From Actinomycetota bacterium (GTDB lineage Bacteria; Actinomycetota; Actinomycetes; Mycobacteriales; JACQDL01), in the NCBI GenBank assembly GCA_016201065.1, contig JACQDL010000064.1:23121-87120 (forward strand): a stretch of 64,000 nucleotides of DNA, read 5' to 3'. Made by a program: the position numbers and the translations under genes. The notes under the pieces were generated by a model. That model did no database searches. It was not told the origin of the DNA and saw only the letters and a program-made list of their open reading frames with translations. Position 1 is the stretch's first letter. Each line of letters opens with the position of its first letter. This document shows positions 10,026 to 19,814 of the stretch, in pieces.

Positions 10026-10080
10026 TGACCAGATCCTGACATCAGCGCACCGAGCGGTGCAGGTGGATGAGTGGGTTGGC

Positions 10081-10121
10081 CAGAACAGCAGTCTGTCCAG
10101 AACAGCGGCCTGCTCAGAACA
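10081..10121. repeat. Imperfect 17-base tandem repeat between GNAT and HAD genes
   Basis: CAGAACAGC occurs at 10081 and 10098, with a shortened third copy CAGAACA at 10115, all spaced by 17 bases. The third copy overlaps the last codons and stop of the GNAT gene (10114), so the 3' end of that gene seems to have been duplicated into the spacer. Slippage is the likely origin. Confidence 0.6.
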
Positions 10122-10953
10122 ATACGGTGGAGAAGACGCCGACCTCCCGAAAGCCGCAGCGCCGGTAGGCGGCCCGGGCCGACGCGTTGAAATCGTTGAC
10201 GTAGAGGCTGACCGACGGTGCGATGTCCCGCAGCGCATGCGAGACGACCGCCGCCGTGCCCGCGGTACCGAGCCCGCGGCCACGTTGGGCCGGGCTGACC
10301 CACACGCCCTGGATCTGGCAGGTCCGGTCGCCCACGGCACCGATCTCCGCCTTGTACACCACCTCACCGTGCTCGATCCGGGCGAGCACCCGCCCCTGCC
10401 GAACCAGGTCGCCGACCCGCCGCCGGTATCCCACCCCACCGTCGGCGCCGGTCGGGGACACCCCGATCTCCTCGGTGAACATCGCCACGCACGCCGGTAG
10501 CAGGATGTCCAGCTCGCTCGGGTGCACCGGCCGGACGGCGCCGTCCGGCTGCACCGGCGGCTCGGCCGTCGTGACCAGCAGTGGCTGCCGGGACCGGATC
10601 GCGCGGGCAGGCCCCCAGTGTGACCGGAGCAGCTCCCACAGTGGGCCGACCGCCGACCTGGTCCCCACGATGGAGGAGCACCGCCGACCTTGCCGGCTCG
10701 CGCGCTCGGCGAAGGCCCGCAATGCCACGGGCGAGCTGCCGACCGGCACCAGGTTGGCGCCCGCGTAGCAGGCCGCCTCCAGCACGGACCCGCCATAGCC
10801 CCAGACCTCCGCGCCGAGCCGGCGCGGCGCCAGCCCGGCGGCACTGATCCGGCCGGCGACGAAGCAGTTCACGATCGGATCGGTGGCGATCAGCTCCGCC
10901 ATGGCCGGTAGGTCCCGGTCATCGAGGAGACGCAGGCCGCCGAGCTCAAGCAC
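10114..10953 (-). CDS. GNAT family N-acetyltransferase with N-terminal DUF4081 domain
   Basis: A 279-residue two-domain protein. The N-terminal half (LELGGLRLLDDRDLPAMAEL onward) matches the actinobacterial DUF4081 type. The C-terminal half is a GNAT fold with the acetyl-CoA loop QGVWVSPAQRGRGLGTAG and the later segment YVNDFNASARAAYRRCGF. Mycobacteria carry the same gene right beside ispG. The start is GTG 10953 with GGAG directly adjacent, so a leaderless transcript is possible. The acceptor substrate is unknown. Confidence 0.87.
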   Translation of the reverse strand: MLELGGLRLLDDRDLPAMAELIATDPIVNCFVAGRISAAGLAPRRLGAEVWGYGGSVLEAACYAGANLVPVGSSPVALRAFAERASRQGRRCSSIVGTRSAVGPLWELLRSHWGPARAIRSRQPLLVTTAEPPVQPDGAVRPVHPSELDILLPACVAMFTEEIGVSPTGADGGVGYRRRVGDLVRQGRVLARIEHGEVVYKAEIGAVGDRTCQIQGVWVSPAQRGRGLGTAGTAAVVSHALRDIAPSVSLYVNDFNASARAAYRRCGFREVGVFSTVLF

Positions 10954-11033
10954 CTCCTCAGCCTATCGGCCGAGCCGGCCGATCACCGACGCAGCGACCC
11001 GGGGCTCCGCCCGGTGCGGTGCGTCGGCGCCCG

Positions 11034-12191
11034 TCACGGCACCGAGACGGTGGGCGGGCCGGCCAGGGTGCCGGTGGCCCTGAGCTGATCGGCCAGCCGC
11101 AGGGCCTCCCCGATCAGCGTCTCCACGATCTGCTCCTCGGGAACCGTCCTGATCACCTCGCCGCGCACGAAGATCTGACCCTTCCCGTTGCCGGCGGCCA
11201 CCCCGAGATCGGCTTCCCGCGCCTCCCCCGGCCCGTTGACGACACACCCCATCACGGCCACCCGGAGCGGCACGTCCAACCCGTCCAGGCCGGCATGGAC
11301 CCGCTCGGCCAGGGTGTAGACATCCACCTGAGCCCGACCGCAGGACGGGCACGACACGATCTCCAGCCCACGCTGCCGCAGGTTGAGGGCCTCCAGGATC
11401 GCGATGCCGACCTTGACCTCCTCCACCGGGGGTGCCGACAGTGACACCCGGATGGTGTCCCCGATCCCGCGGGAGAGCAACGCCCCGAACGCCACCGCCG
11501 ACTTGATGGTCCCCTGGAACGCCGGCCCGGCTTCGGTGACGCCGAGATGCAACGGGTAGTCGCACCGCTCGGCGAGCAGCTCGTAGGCGGCCACCATCAC
11601 CACCGGGTCGTTGTGCTTGACCGAGATCTTCAGATCCCGGAAGCCGTGCTCCTCGAACAGCCCGCACTCCCACAGCGCCGACTCCACCAGCGCGTGCGGG
11701 GTTGCCCGACCGTGCTTGGCCAGCAGCCGGGCGTCGAGACTGCCGGCGTTCACCCCGATCCGGATCGGCACACCGGCGGCCGACGCCGCGGCGGCGATCT
11801 GTGCCACCTTGTCGTCAAAGGCCCTGATGTTGCCGGGGTTGACCCGCACGGCCGCGCAACCAGCATCGATCGCCGCGAAGACGTACCTCGGCTGGAAGTG
11901 GATGTCGGCGATCACCGGGATCGGTGACTTCGCCGCGATGATCGGCAGCGCCTCGGCGTCGTCATGGCTGGGCACCGCGACCCGGACGATCTGGCAGCCG
12001 GCGGCCGTCAGCTCGGCGATCTGCTGCAGCGTGCCGTTGACGTCCGCGGTCACGGTGGTGGTCATCGACTGCACGCTGATCGGCGCGCCAGCACCGACCA
12101 GCACGCCGCCGACGTTGATCTGGCGGGTCGGTCGCCGGGGCGCCAGCGGTGGCGACGCCGGCGCCGGTAGGCCCAAGTCCACTGTGGTCAC
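11034..12191 (-). CDS. ispG: 4-hydroxy-3-methylbut-2-enyl diphosphate synthase (flavodoxin), IspG/GcpE
   Basis: A [4Fe-4S] enzyme of the non-mevalonate (MEP) isoprenoid pathway that converts MEcPP to HMBPP. It has 385 residues. The TIM-barrel part runs from [20 protein letters not shown] through [15 protein letters not shown]. Cluster cysteines are visible in [11 protein letters not shown] and [10 protein letters not shown]. Length is normal for the short bacterial form. It is third in the dxr-rip1-ispG operon, 31 bases after the protease gene, so two MEP-pathway enzymes are made together. Confidence 0.97.
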   Translation of the reverse strand: MTTVDLGLPAPASPPLAPRRPTRQINVGGVLVGAGAPISVQSMTTTVTADVNGTLQQIAELTAAGCQIVRVAVPSHDDAEALPIIAAKSPIPVIADIHFQPRYVFAAIDAGCAAVRVNPGNIRAFDDKVAQIAAAASAAGVPIRIGVNAGSLDARLLAKHGRATPHALVESALWECGLFEEHGFRDLKISVKHNDPVVMVAAYELLAERCDYPLHLGVTEAGPAFQGTIKSAVAFGALLSRGIGDTIRVSLSAPPVEEVKVGIAILEALNLRQRGLEIVSCPSCGRAQVDVYTLAERVHAGLDGLDVPLRVAVMGCVVNGPGEAREADLGVAAGNGKGQIFVRGEVIRTVPEEQIVETLIGEALRLADQLRATGTLAGPPTVSVP

Positions 12192-12222
12192 GGTTCAGAC
12201 TCGCCTCACTGCCGGATGCGGC

Positions 12223-13461
12223 TCACTGGAACGGGTTGGCGATGGGGTTCACCAGGTCGGCGAGGATCGTCAGCACCGATATCCCGCCGACCAGGACGAC
12301 GAAGGCCACCATCACCGGTGCCAGCGTGGCCGGATCGATGCGACCCGGGTCCTGGCGGCCAAGCAGCCGGGCCACGCCGGAGCGGGCCCGTTCGAACAGC
12401 AACACCGCGATGTGCCCGCCGTCCAGCGGGAGCAGCGGCAGCATGTTGAAGATCCCGATGAAGATGTTGATGCTCGCCAGCAACAGGAAGAAGGTGAGCA
12501 CCGAACCGGCCTCCAGGGCCTGCCCACCCAGCTTCGAGGCGCCCACCACGCTGATCGGCGAGTTGGGGTCGCGGGGCTTGCCGGACAGCGCCTCGAACAG
12601 CGCCGGAACCTTCGCCGGGAACTGGCCGAGCGCGTCGACGGTGCGTCCCATCAGGTCGAGGGTGAACCCGCCGGTCGCGCCGACGCCCGCGATCGGACCG
12701 TAGCCGATCGTGGCCGGCGGAAGCTTCGCCTCCGTGGCCAGCACACCGACGCTGGCCATCCCGCTTGCGTCGTGGGGCTCGCCGGGCAACGCGGGACGGT
12801 TGGCCCGGCCGATGTTGACGACGGTGCCGCGGGTGACACCGTCGCGCACGTAGTCCACCCGCAGCGCGCTACCCGGATGGGTCCGGATCGCCAGCACCAC
12901 CCGGTCCCAGGTCGCTGTGGGCTCCCCGCCCACCGCGACGATCCGGTCACCGGCGGCGAGTCCGGCCAGCCTGGCCGGGGACGCGGGGTCGGTCGCCGTG
13001 CACTGGTGCACCGTCCCGTTCGGATCGACCGTCTGAATGCAGTCGGCGACCCGCCCGATCACCGGAGCGATGGTGGGATCGGTGTTCGGCAGCCCGGCCG
13101 TGATCGCCACGCCGTAGAGGATCACCAGCGCGAGCCCGATGTGGGTCACCGAACCGGCCGACATCACGACCACACGCTTCCATGTCGCGAACCGCCAGAA
13201 CGCCCGAGGCTCGTCGTCGGCGGGCAGTTCCTCCGCGTGCGACATGCCGGCGATCTCCACGAACCCGCCGAGCGGGATCGCCTTGACGCCGTACTCCGTC
13301 TCGCCCTTCCGGAACGACCACAGGGTCCGTCCGAAACCGAGGAAGTAGCGTCGCGCGTTCATGCCGAAGGCCTTGGCGGTCAGCAGGTGCCCGAACTCGT
13401 GCGCGGCGATCGAGACCGCCAGCCCCACCGCGAACAGGACCACACCGGTCACGAACGTCAT
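12223..13461 (-). CDS. rip1: M50 family site-2 protease (RseP/Rip1-type intramembrane metalloprotease)
   Basis: A 412-residue zinc metalloprotease that cuts membrane-bound substrates such as anti-sigma factors. TM1 carries the zinc motif [15 protein letters not shown] near residue 20. A PDZ domain follows ([20 protein letters not shown]). The second metal-ligand motif is [15 protein letters not shown], with a last TM segment near the C-terminus. ATG 13461 overlaps the dxr stop as ATGA. In Mycobacterium tuberculosis the homologue Rip1 lies in the same dxr-rip1-gcpE order and releases sigma factors; a similar role is inferred here. Confidence 0.95.
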   Translation of the reverse strand: MTFVTGVVLFAVGLAVSIAAHEFGHLLTAKAFGMNARRYFLGFGRTLWSFRKGETEYGVKAIPLGGFVEIAGMSHAEELPADDEPRAFWRFATWKRVVVMSAGSVTHIGLALVILYGVAITAGLPNTDPTIAPVIGRVADCIQTVDPNGTVHQCTATDPASPARLAGLAAGDRIVAVGGEPTATWDRVVLAIRTHPGSALRVDYVRDGVTRGTVVNIGRANRPALPGEPHDASGMASVGVLATEAKLPPATIGYGPIAGVGATGGFTLDLMGRTVDALGQFPAKVPALFEALSGKPRDPNSPISVVGASKLGGQALEAGSVLTFFLLLASINIFIGIFNMLPLLPLDGGHIAVLLFERARSGVARLLGRQDPGRIDPATLAPVMVAFVVLVGGISVLTILADLVNPIANPFQ

Positions 13462-14690
13462 TCGGCACGCTCCATCGCGGTCAGCGCGGTGACCGCCTCG
13501 TCCGGCATCAACTCTCGTACCCGTGCCCGCGCCCAGCGCTCCACGGCAACGACATCCTCCACGGAGGTCGGGTGACCATGGGCGGGCGCCTCGGCGAGCA
13601 CCTCTCCCACAGTGTCCACGATCCCGAGGAACGGCAACCCACCGGCCAGGAACGCGGCCACGGCCTCCTCGTTGGCGGCGTTGAGCACTGCTGGCGCGTA
13701 CCCGCCGGCCGTGCCGGCGGCACGGGCCAACGCGACGGCCGGGAAGGCGGCGCCGTCCAGCGGCTCGAAGGTCCAGCTCTGCGCGGCCGTCCAGTCCACC
13801 GGCCGGGCCGCCGCGGGCACCCGGTCCGGCCACCCCATGGCCAGCGCGATCGGCAACCGCATGTCCGGCGGGCTGGCCTGACAGACGGTCGAACCGTCGC
13901 AGAACTCCACCATCGAGTGGACCACCGACTGCGGGTGAACGACGACCTCCAGCGCGTCGTAGGGGATGTCGAAGAGCATATGCGCCTCGATCAGCTCCAA
14001 CCCCTTGTTCATCATGGTTGCGCTGTTCACGGTGACGACCGGACCCATGTCCCAGGTCGGATGGGCCAACGCCGCCCGCACGGTCACGGTGGCGAGATCT
14101 GCCCGGGACCGACCACGGAACGGCCCGCCGCTGGCGGTGAGCACGAGCCGACGCACCTCGTCGGTCCGGCCGCTGCGCAGGCACTGGGCCAGCGCCGAGT
14201 GCTCGGAGTCGACCGGCACGATCTGGCCCGGCCGGGCCACCGCGGCAACCAGCGGCCCGCCGGCGACCAGCGACTCCTTGTTCGCCAGCGCGAGCGTGCG
14301 GCCTGACTCCAACGCGGCCAGCGTGGGGCGCAGCCCCACCGACCCGGTCATCCCGTTGAGCACGACATCGCAGGGGTGGGCGGCCAGCTCGGCCGCCGCG
14401 TCCGGACCGGTGAGGACCTTCGGCACCACGAACTCACCCGCGGTGAGGCCACGCGCCGCGGCGACCGCGGCGAGCGTCGGGTGGAACTCCTCAGCCGCGG
14501 CCGGGCGGGCGATCGCGACCGCCTCGACGTCGAACTCCAGCGTCTGGCGGGCCAGCAGGGCAAGGTCGGCGCCACCCGCGGCCAGCCCGACGATCCGGAA
14601 CCGGTCCGGCGCCGCCCGCACCACCGCGGTGGCCTGCCTGCCGATGGAGCCGGTCGATCCGAGCACGACCACGGTGCGTAGGGGACTCAC
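13458..14690 (-). CDS. dxr: 1-deoxy-D-xylulose-5-phosphate reductoisomerase
   Basis: The NADPH-dependent enzyme for the second step of the MEP pathway (DXP to MEP) and the target of fosmidomycin. It has 410 residues. The Rossmann motif [14 protein letters not shown] is at the N-terminus. Metal and substrate residues lie in [20 protein letters not shown] and [14 protein letters not shown]. The GTG start at 14690 is the first gene of the operon, and its promoter should be in 14691-14809, opposite the NUDIX gene. Its stop overlaps the Rip1 ATG. Confidence 0.97.
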   Translation of the reverse strand: MSPLRTVVVLGSTGSIGRQATAVVRAAPDRFRIVGLAAGGADLALLARQTLEFDVEAVAIARPAAAEEFHPTLAAVAAARGLTAGEFVVPKVLTGPDAAAELAAHPCDVVLNGMTGSVGLRPTLAALESGRTLALANKESLVAGGPLVAAVARPGQIVPVDSEHSALAQCLRSGRTDEVRRLVLTASGGPFRGRSRADLATVTVRAALAHPTWDMGPVVTVNSATMMNKGLELIEAHMLFDIPYDALEVVVHPQSVVHSMVEFCDGSTVCQASPPDMRLPIALAMGWPDRVPAAARPVDWTAAQSWTFEPLDGAAFPAVALARAAGTAGGYAPAVLNAANEEAVAAFLAGGLPFLGIVDTVGEVLAEAPAHGHPTSVEDVVAVERWARARVRELMPDEAVTALTAMERAE

Positions 14691-14809
14691 AGCTCCATCT
14701 TCCCTCAGCCGAGTGACTCGCTCGCCCGCGGCTGGTCACCCGGTCGGCTGAGTCAGCGGCGGGGCCGTGTCCTCAGCGAGATCGGGGCCGGTGGTGCCAG
14801 ACTCTCCCC

Positions 14810-15238
14810 ATGGCAGGGCTCGGGGTGAACGCCGTCATCGTCGACGACACCGGCCAGGTACTGCTCGCCCTGCGCGACCGGCCGGCGATCTGGAACCTTC
14901 CCGGCGGCGGTGTCGAACCGGGCGAGGCGCCGTGGGCGGCGGCCATCAGGGAGACGGCCGAGGAGGTCGGCGTCCAGGTCGACGTGGCACGGCTGACCGG
15001 CGTCTACCACCGGCCCCCGCACGGCGAGCCGGTGCTCGTCTTCCGCTGCCGGCTCCGCTCCGGGACACCGACGACCGGCCCGGAGGCGCGCCGGGTGGGA
15101 TGGTTCTCCCCCAACGCCCTGCCCGCTCCGATCAACCCGTACCAGCCGGAGCGGATCGCCGACGCACTCCGGCCCGGGCCGGCGGCCGTGCTGGCCAGCC
15201 AACCCGGGCCGAGCGTGCGTGAGCTCTTCCCCGACTAG
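14810..15238 (+). CDS. NUDIX hydrolase
   Basis: A 142-residue pyrophosphohydrolase acting on a nucleoside diphosphate linked to another group. The Nudix box is complete: GGGVEPGEAPWAAAIRETAE followed by EVG, with the catalytic REXXEE helix. It is divergent from dxr, and its TAG stop shares a CTAG with the stop of the convergent MMPL gene. The context gives no substrate. It belongs to a segment (14.8-18.3 kb) that I do not recall at this place in other actinobacteria. Confidence 0.9.
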   Translation: MAGLGVNAVIVDDTGQVLLALRDRPAIWNLPGGGVEPGEAPWAAAIRETAEEVGVQVDVARLTGVYHRPPHGEPVLVFRCRLRSGTPTTGPEARRVGWFSPNALPAPINPYQPERIADALRPGPAAVLASQPGPSVRELFPD

Positions 15239-17460
15239 TGACCCCGCAGGCTGGGAGCGGATCCCGGCGCCGGCGCCGGATCGGCGCTGGTCTCGCTGAT
15301 CCCGAACCGGGCGTACAGCCGGCGCAGCGGGCGCGGCGCCCACCAGTTGAACCGGCCCAGCAGCCGCATCGTGGCCGGTACCAGCAGCATCCGCACGATG
15401 GTCGCGTCCACCGCGATGGCGATCACCATGCCCACCCCGATGAGCTTGACGAACAGCACCTGGGAGGTGGCGAACGCGGCGGTCACGACGATCAGCAGGA
15501 GCGCGGCGCTGGTGATGATCCGACCGGTGCGCTGGACGCCGGTGGCTACCGCCCAGGTGTTGTCCCCGCTGACGTCGTACTGCTCGCGCACCCGCGAGAG
15601 CAGGAACACCTCGTAGTCCATGGACAACCCGAAGGCCAGCGCCAGCATGAGGATGGGCTGGGTCGCCTCGATGGAGCCGACCGAGGTGAAGCCCAGCGGT
15701 CCGGACAGATGGCCGTCCTGGAAGATCCAGACCAGCGCGCCGAACGTCGCCGAGAGGCTGAGCACGTTCGTCGCGATCGCCTTGACCGGCAGCACGACCG
15801 AGCCGAAGGCGAGGAACAGCAGGATGAAGGTGGTCACCGCGACCAGGACCGCCATCCACGGCAGCCGGCCCCCGACGCTTCGCAGCAGGTCAGCGAGGAT
15901 CGCGCTCTGGCCGCCGACCAGCACCTCGCTCCCGGGTGGTGCCGGCACCGCCCGCACCTTGGCCACCAGATCGCGCACGGCCGGTGAGGTCGCCTCGCCG
16001 TCGTACCCAATGTTGATCTTCGCGTGGTCGCCGCTCACGGCGGCGAGCTGGACGCTGCGGACCCCCGGCACCGCACCCAGGCGGCCCAGGTAGGACGTGA
16101 GGTCGGCCTGGCCCTCCGCGCCGGCCGCGGGTCCCGGCAGCACGACCACGGCCTCGATCGGGCTGGCCACGTTTCCGGGGAAGTCCCGGGCGATCGCCTC
16201 CTGGGCCTGCCGCGCGGGTGAGCTGGCCGGCAGCACCCGGGAGTCCACTCCGCCGAAGGAGACCCGCAGGAAGGGGAGGCCCAGGGTGACCAGAACGGCC
16301 AGCACGGCGGCGACGACCAGCACCGGCCGGCGCATCACGGCGCGGGCGAACCAGGCCCAGGCACCGCTGTCGCCGGGCGCCGACGCGGCCGCGACCGCGG
16401 CCGCCGTGCCGGTGCTGGTCCGGCGGCGCCGCCGGACCAGCCGCTGGAGTGACAGGGCGTCGACCCGATGCCCGAGCACGGCGAGCAGCGCCGGAAGTAC
16501 CGTCAGCGCGAACACCATCGCGAGCAGCACGGCGGCCACCCCGCCGTACCCCATCGAACGGAGGAACACCTGCGGGAACATGGCCAGTCCGGACATCGCG
16601 ATGGCGACGGTGACCGCGGAGATCGCGACCGTACGGCCGGCGGTGGCGACCGTACGGCCCAACGCCTCCGGTACCGGCCGACCCCGACCGAGCTCCTCCC
16701 GGAACCGGCTGACCATGAACAGGCCATAGTCGATCGCCAGCCCCAGGCCGGCGAGCGTGACCAGGTTGATCGAGAAGACCGAGACGTCCGTCACCTGTGC
16801 GATGCCACGCAACGCCGTGAACGCGCCGAGGATCGCCAGGCCGCCGACGACGAGCGGCAGGCTCGCGGCGACAAGGCTGCCGAAGATCAGGACCAGCAGC
16901 ACCAGCAGGATCGGCATGGACAGCGCCTCGGCATGCGTGAGGTCACTCGAGACCTGGCGGTTGATCTCGTCGCCGATCGCCACCGACCCGCCGATGGTGC
17001 TGCGCAGGCCCGGCACCGCGAGCCGGTCCTTGATCGCCAGGAAGGAGTCCTTCTTCGCCTGGTCGTCGGCCCCCACGACCGACAGCACCACATATGTCGC
17101 GTGTCGATCGGTGCTGACCAGCTGCGGCACCCGGGCGGGCCAGTAGGTCGTCACCGACCGGACGTTCTCCCGCGGCAGCGCGGTCACGGTGCGGGCCACG
17201 GCCGCGCCGAAGGACGGGTCGTCCACCGTGCGCGCGTCGCTCCGGTAGAGCACGATCACGTCCGGTTCGGCCTGGCCGAGCTGCGTGGAGATCACCTCCG
17301 CGGCCCGGCTGCTCTCCGCCCCGGGATCGGCGAACCCCCCGTAGGTCAGGTCACCGAACACCCGGATGCCCCAGGTGGCGGCGAAGACCGTGAAGGCCAC
17401 GGCCAGCCCGATCACCCACCACCGGCGGCGGAACACCCACCGACCGAACGACTCGAACAT
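15235..17460 (-). CDS. MMPL family RND-type transporter
   Basis: A 741-residue inner-membrane exporter. It has about 12 TM helices in two repeats, each with an extracytoplasmic loop: TM1 at VIGLAVAFTVFAATWGI, then TM clusters near residues 180-330 and 545-705. The motif AIDYGLFMVSRF in the first half and SMDYEVFLLSRVREQY in the second are the proton-relay Asp-Tyr motifs of MMPL proteins. Divergent from a TetR gene across 125 bases, it is probably the regulated target. Cargo may be a lipid or drug; the sequence does not say. The stop overlaps the NUDIX stop. Confidence 0.93.
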   Translation of the reverse strand: MFESFGRWVFRRRWWVIGLAVAFTVFAATWGIRVFGDLTYGGFADPGAESSRAAEVISTQLGQAEPDVIVLYRSDARTVDDPSFGAAVARTVTALPRENVRSVTTYWPARVPQLVSTDRHATYVVLSVVGADDQAKKDSFLAIKDRLAVPGLRSTIGGSVAIGDEINRQVSSDLTHAEALSMPILLVLLVLIFGSLVAASLPLVVGGLAILGAFTALRGIAQVTDVSVFSINLVTLAGLGLAIDYGLFMVSRFREELGRGRPVPEALGRTVATAGRTVAISAVTVAIAMSGLAMFPQVFLRSMGYGGVAAVLLAMVFALTVLPALLAVLGHRVDALSLQRLVRRRRRTSTGTAAAVAAASAPGDSGAWAWFARAVMRRPVLVVAAVLAVLVTLGLPFLRVSFGGVDSRVLPASSPARQAQEAIARDFPGNVASPIEAVVVLPGPAAGAEGQADLTSYLGRLGAVPGVRSVQLAAVSGDHAKINIGYDGEATSPAVRDLVAKVRAVPAPPGSEVLVGGQSAILADLLRSVGGRLPWMAVLVAVTTFILLFLAFGSVVLPVKAIATNVLSLSATFGALVWIFQDGHLSGPLGFTSVGSIEATQPILMLALAFGLSMDYEVFLLSRVREQYDVSGDNTWAVATGVQRTGRIITSAALLLIVVTAAFATSQVLFVKLIGVGMVIAIAVDATIVRMLLVPATMRLLGRFNWWAPRPLRRLYARFGISETSADPAPAPGSAPSLRGH

Positions 17461-17505
17461 CGCTGCTTGCCCTCCCGACCCGGAGCTGCGAGCATCCGGA
17501 CAACC

Positions 17506-17574
17506 GTGAACACCGTAAACTCGAAAACGGCGTTAACATCACATACTCAGTTCACATTTGTCAAGGATGTTCAC
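17506..17574. promoter_or_regulatory. Candidate operator/promoter region between the MMPL and TetR genes
   Basis: An unusually AT-rich spacer. GTGAACA at 17506-17512 is the inverse of TGTTCAC at 17568-17574, with a related AGTTCAC at 17549-17555, so three half-site-like copies occur. A TTGACA -35-like hexamer for the MMPL gene lies on the minus strand at 17564-17559 among them, with only a weak -10 (TGATGT) 17 bases on. TetR binding here to repress both genes is inferred. Confidence 0.4.
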
Positions 17575-17585
17575 AGGAGGTGTCC

Positions 17586-18302
17586 GTGATCGCTCCCCTG
17601 CGGCAGCCCGAGAACCGGCGGGACCGGGTCCGGGCGGCGACCCTGGCCGAGATCAGGCAGACCGCCCGCCGGCTGCTCATCGACCGGGGCGAGCAGGGCG
17701 TGTCGCTGCGTGCCATCGCCCGCGAGATGGGCATGACCGCGCCGGCCCTCTACCGGTACTTCGCCAACCACGGCGACCTGCTGACCACCGTCGCCGACGA
17801 CATCTTCGGCGACCTCGTCGCCGCGCTGGTGGCCGCCCGCGACGCCGACCCCGACGCCGATGTGGTCGACCGCCTCGCGGCGGCCGCTCGGGCCTTCCGG
17901 CAGTGGGCGGTGGAACATCCACGGGAGTTCGCCGCGGTCTTCGCCCGCCCGCTTCCCTCCCTCACCGGCGACTGTGACACCCCCAACAGCCAGCAGCTCA
18001 GCCGGCTCTTCTTCGAGCTGTTCCTGGAGCTCTGGCAGGCCCGGCCGTTCCCGGTGCCGGCCGACGGCGAGCTCGCCCCCGCACTGCTCGTCCAGCTGCG
18101 GAGCTGGGCCGAGGAGACGATCGGCCTGCCGATCCCGGTCGGGGCGCTGTACGCCTTCTTCGCCCTGTGGATCCGGCTCTACGGCCTGGTCGCGCTGGAG
18201 GTCTTCGGGCACCTCCAGTACGCCGTGCCCGACGTGCAGCCACTGTTCGACACCGCGGTCGCCGAGCTCGCCGGCCGACTGCGGGCCGGGGAAAGGCCGT
18301 GA
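17586..18302 (+). CDS. TetR/AcrR family transcriptional regulator
   Basis: A 238-residue dimeric repressor. The N-terminal HTH reads RDRVRAATLAEIRQTARRLL and ISLRA-type helix VSLRAIAREMGMTAPALYRY, the classical TetR DNA-binding motif. The rest is a helical ligand domain with a C-terminal region of the TetR_C_13/WHG-like kind. GTG 17586 is preferred since a perfect AGGAGG (17575-17580) lies five bases before it; GTG 17580 overlaps that site. Divergence from the MMPL exporter suggests local control. The ligand is unknown. Confidence 0.92.
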   Translation: MIAPLRQPENRRDRVRAATLAEIRQTARRLLIDRGEQGVSLRAIAREMGMTAPALYRYFANHGDLLTTVADDIFGDLVAALVAARDADPDADVVDRLAAAARAFRQWAVEHPREFAAVFARPLPSLTGDCDTPNSQQLSRLFFELFLELWQARPFPVPADGELAPALLVQLRSWAEETIGLPIPVGALYAFFALWIRLYGLVALEVFGHLQYAVPDVQPLFDTAVAELAGRLRAGERP

Positions 18303-18370
18303 CCGGGCGGCTGCGATGATGGAGCCAGGACGCTGGGCAGGCACGCCCACCCGGTCTGAGAGGAACGGCC

Positions 18371-18646
18371 GTGACGACCGATCAGCAGGACCTCCAGCAC
18401 GCTGACGCGCTCCAGCACACCACCCCGCACCGCCACGAACGCCCCGAGGACTGGGGCTGGCACGCGGATCTGCATCGGCCGGCCCGCCTCGGCGGCCTGG
18501 CCGCCGCGATCCTCCTCATCCTCCTCGTCTGGTCGACCTCGGGCTCGAAGTGGGAGCTCGTGTGGTCGGTCGGCACCGGCGTCGCCGTGCTGTTCTGGCT
18601 CGGCTACGACCTGGTACGGCGGCGCAGGTCCGCTCGGCGGAGCTGA
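18371..18646 (+). CDS. DUF2631 domain-containing membrane protein
   Basis: A 91-residue actinobacterial protein. The first 45 residues are polar and His-rich, including HRHERPEDWGWHADLHRPAR. Two hydrophobic helices follow (LGGLAAAILLILLVW and LVWSVGTGVAVLFWLGY), then a basic end RRRRSARRS, so both ends probably face the cytoplasm. AGAGGAA precedes the GTG start. Mycobacteria carry the same family near dxr and rlmN, so this marks the return to the conserved order. Function is unknown. Confidence 0.8.
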   Translation: MTTDQQDLQHADALQHTTPHRHERPEDWGWHADLHRPARLGGLAAAILLILLVWSTSGSKWELVWSVGTGVAVLFWLGYDLVRRRRSARRS

Positions 18647-18709
18647 CCCCGACCCCGGCCCGAGCCGGTCGGCGCCCACGGGGTCACGGAGCAGCGGGGT
18701 CACGGACGG

Positions 18710-19813
18710 TCAGCCCTCGAGCGCGGCGAGCTGGCCGCAGGCTCCGTCGATCTCCCGACCCCGGGTGTCGCGCACCGTCGTGGGCACCCCGTGCGCCCGC
18801 AGCCGCCCGACGAACGCCCGCTGGGCTGCCTTCGGGCTGGCGTCCCAGTCACTGCCCGGAGTCGGGTTGAGCGGGATCAGGTTGACGTGCGCGAGCCTGC
18901 CGCGGACCAGGCGGCCGAGCAGGTCGGCCCGCCACGGCTGGTCGTTGACGTCCCGGATCAGCGCGTACTCGATCGACACCCGGCGGCCGGTCACGTCGGC
19001 GTACCGCCAGGCCGCCGCGAGAACCTCGGCGACCTTCCAGCGGGTGTTGACCGGGACCAGCGTGTCGCGCAGCTCGTCGTCCGGGGCATGCAGGCTCACC
19101 GCGAGGGTGACCTGCAGGCCCTCCGCCGCCAACCGGTCGATTCCCGGCACCAGGCCAACGGTGGAGACCGTGACGTGTCGCTGGGACAGGCCCAGGCCGT
19201 CCGGCGCCGGGTCGGTCAGCCGGCGGACCGCGGCGAGCACCCGGGGGTAGTTCGCCAGCGGCTCCCCCATGCCCATGAACACCACATGGGACACCCGGCG
19301 GGCCACCTCCCCCGCCGGCTCGTCACGGGTCAGCGCCCGCGCCCCGGCGACGACCTGCTCCACGATCTCCGCGGTCGACAGGTTGCGGGTCAGCCCCTGC
19401 TGGCCTGTCGCGCAGAACGGGCACGCCATCCCGCACCCTGCCTGGCTGGAGACACACAGCGTGACCCGGTCCGGGTAACGCATCAGCACGCTCTCGAACA
19501 GCGTCCCGTCGAAGCCTCGCCATACCGTCTTGCGGGTCAGCTCACCGTCACAGCTCACCTCCCGGACCGCGGTGAGCAGCTCGGGCAGGAACGCCCCGGC
19601 CAGCCGCTCCCGGACGGCGGCCGGGACATCGGTCATGCCCGCCGGGTCGGCACTCAACCGGCCGAAGTAGTGATGGGAGAGCTGCCGGGACCGGTACGCC
19701 GGCTCACCGAACTCCACGACCGCGGCGCGCCGCTCCGCGGGACCGAGGTCGGCGAGATGGCGTGGCGGGCGGGCGCGGCGCGGCGCGGCGAACACGAGCG
19801 GCAGGGCGGTCAT
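18710..19813 (-). CDS. rlmN: 23S rRNA (adenine2503-C2)-methyltransferase RlmN
   Basis: A radical SAM enzyme that methylates C2 of A2503 in 23S rRNA and A37 in some tRNAs. It has 367 residues. The iron-sulfur motif is [17 protein letters not shown] (CxxxCxxC). SAM-binding residues lie in [12 protein letters not shown], and the C-terminal catalytic cysteine is in [11 protein letters not shown], so both catalytic cysteines are present. It starts one base after the cdsA stop on the minus strand, the usual pairing. Confidence 0.97.
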   Translation of the reverse strand: MTALPLVFAAPRRARPPRHLADLGPAERRAAVVEFGEPAYRSRQLSHHYFGRLSADPAGMTDVPAAVRERLAGAFLPELLTAVREVSCDGELTRKTVWRGFDGTLFESVLMRYPDRVTLCVSSQAGCGMACPFCATGQQGLTRNLSTAEIVEQVVAGARALTRDEPAGEVARRVSHVVFMGMGEPLANYPRVLAAVRRLTDPAPDGLGLSQRHVTVSTVGLVPGIDRLAAEGLQVTLAVSLHAPDDELRDTLVPVNTRWKVAEVLAAAWRYADVTGRRVSIEYALIRDVNDQPWRADLLGRLVRGRLAHVNLIPLNPTPGSDWDASPKAAQRAFVGRLRAHGVPTTVRDTRGREIDGACGQLAALEG

Positions 19814-19814
19814 G

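Noticed and set aside
17580..17585. GTG at 17580 as TetR start
   Set aside because: It overlaps the perfect AGGAGG that serves the GTG at 17586.
18646..18709. Direct GGGGTCACGGA repeat as a regulatory site
   Set aside because: It is two short copies in a gap between converging genes with no promoter to control; likely chance.
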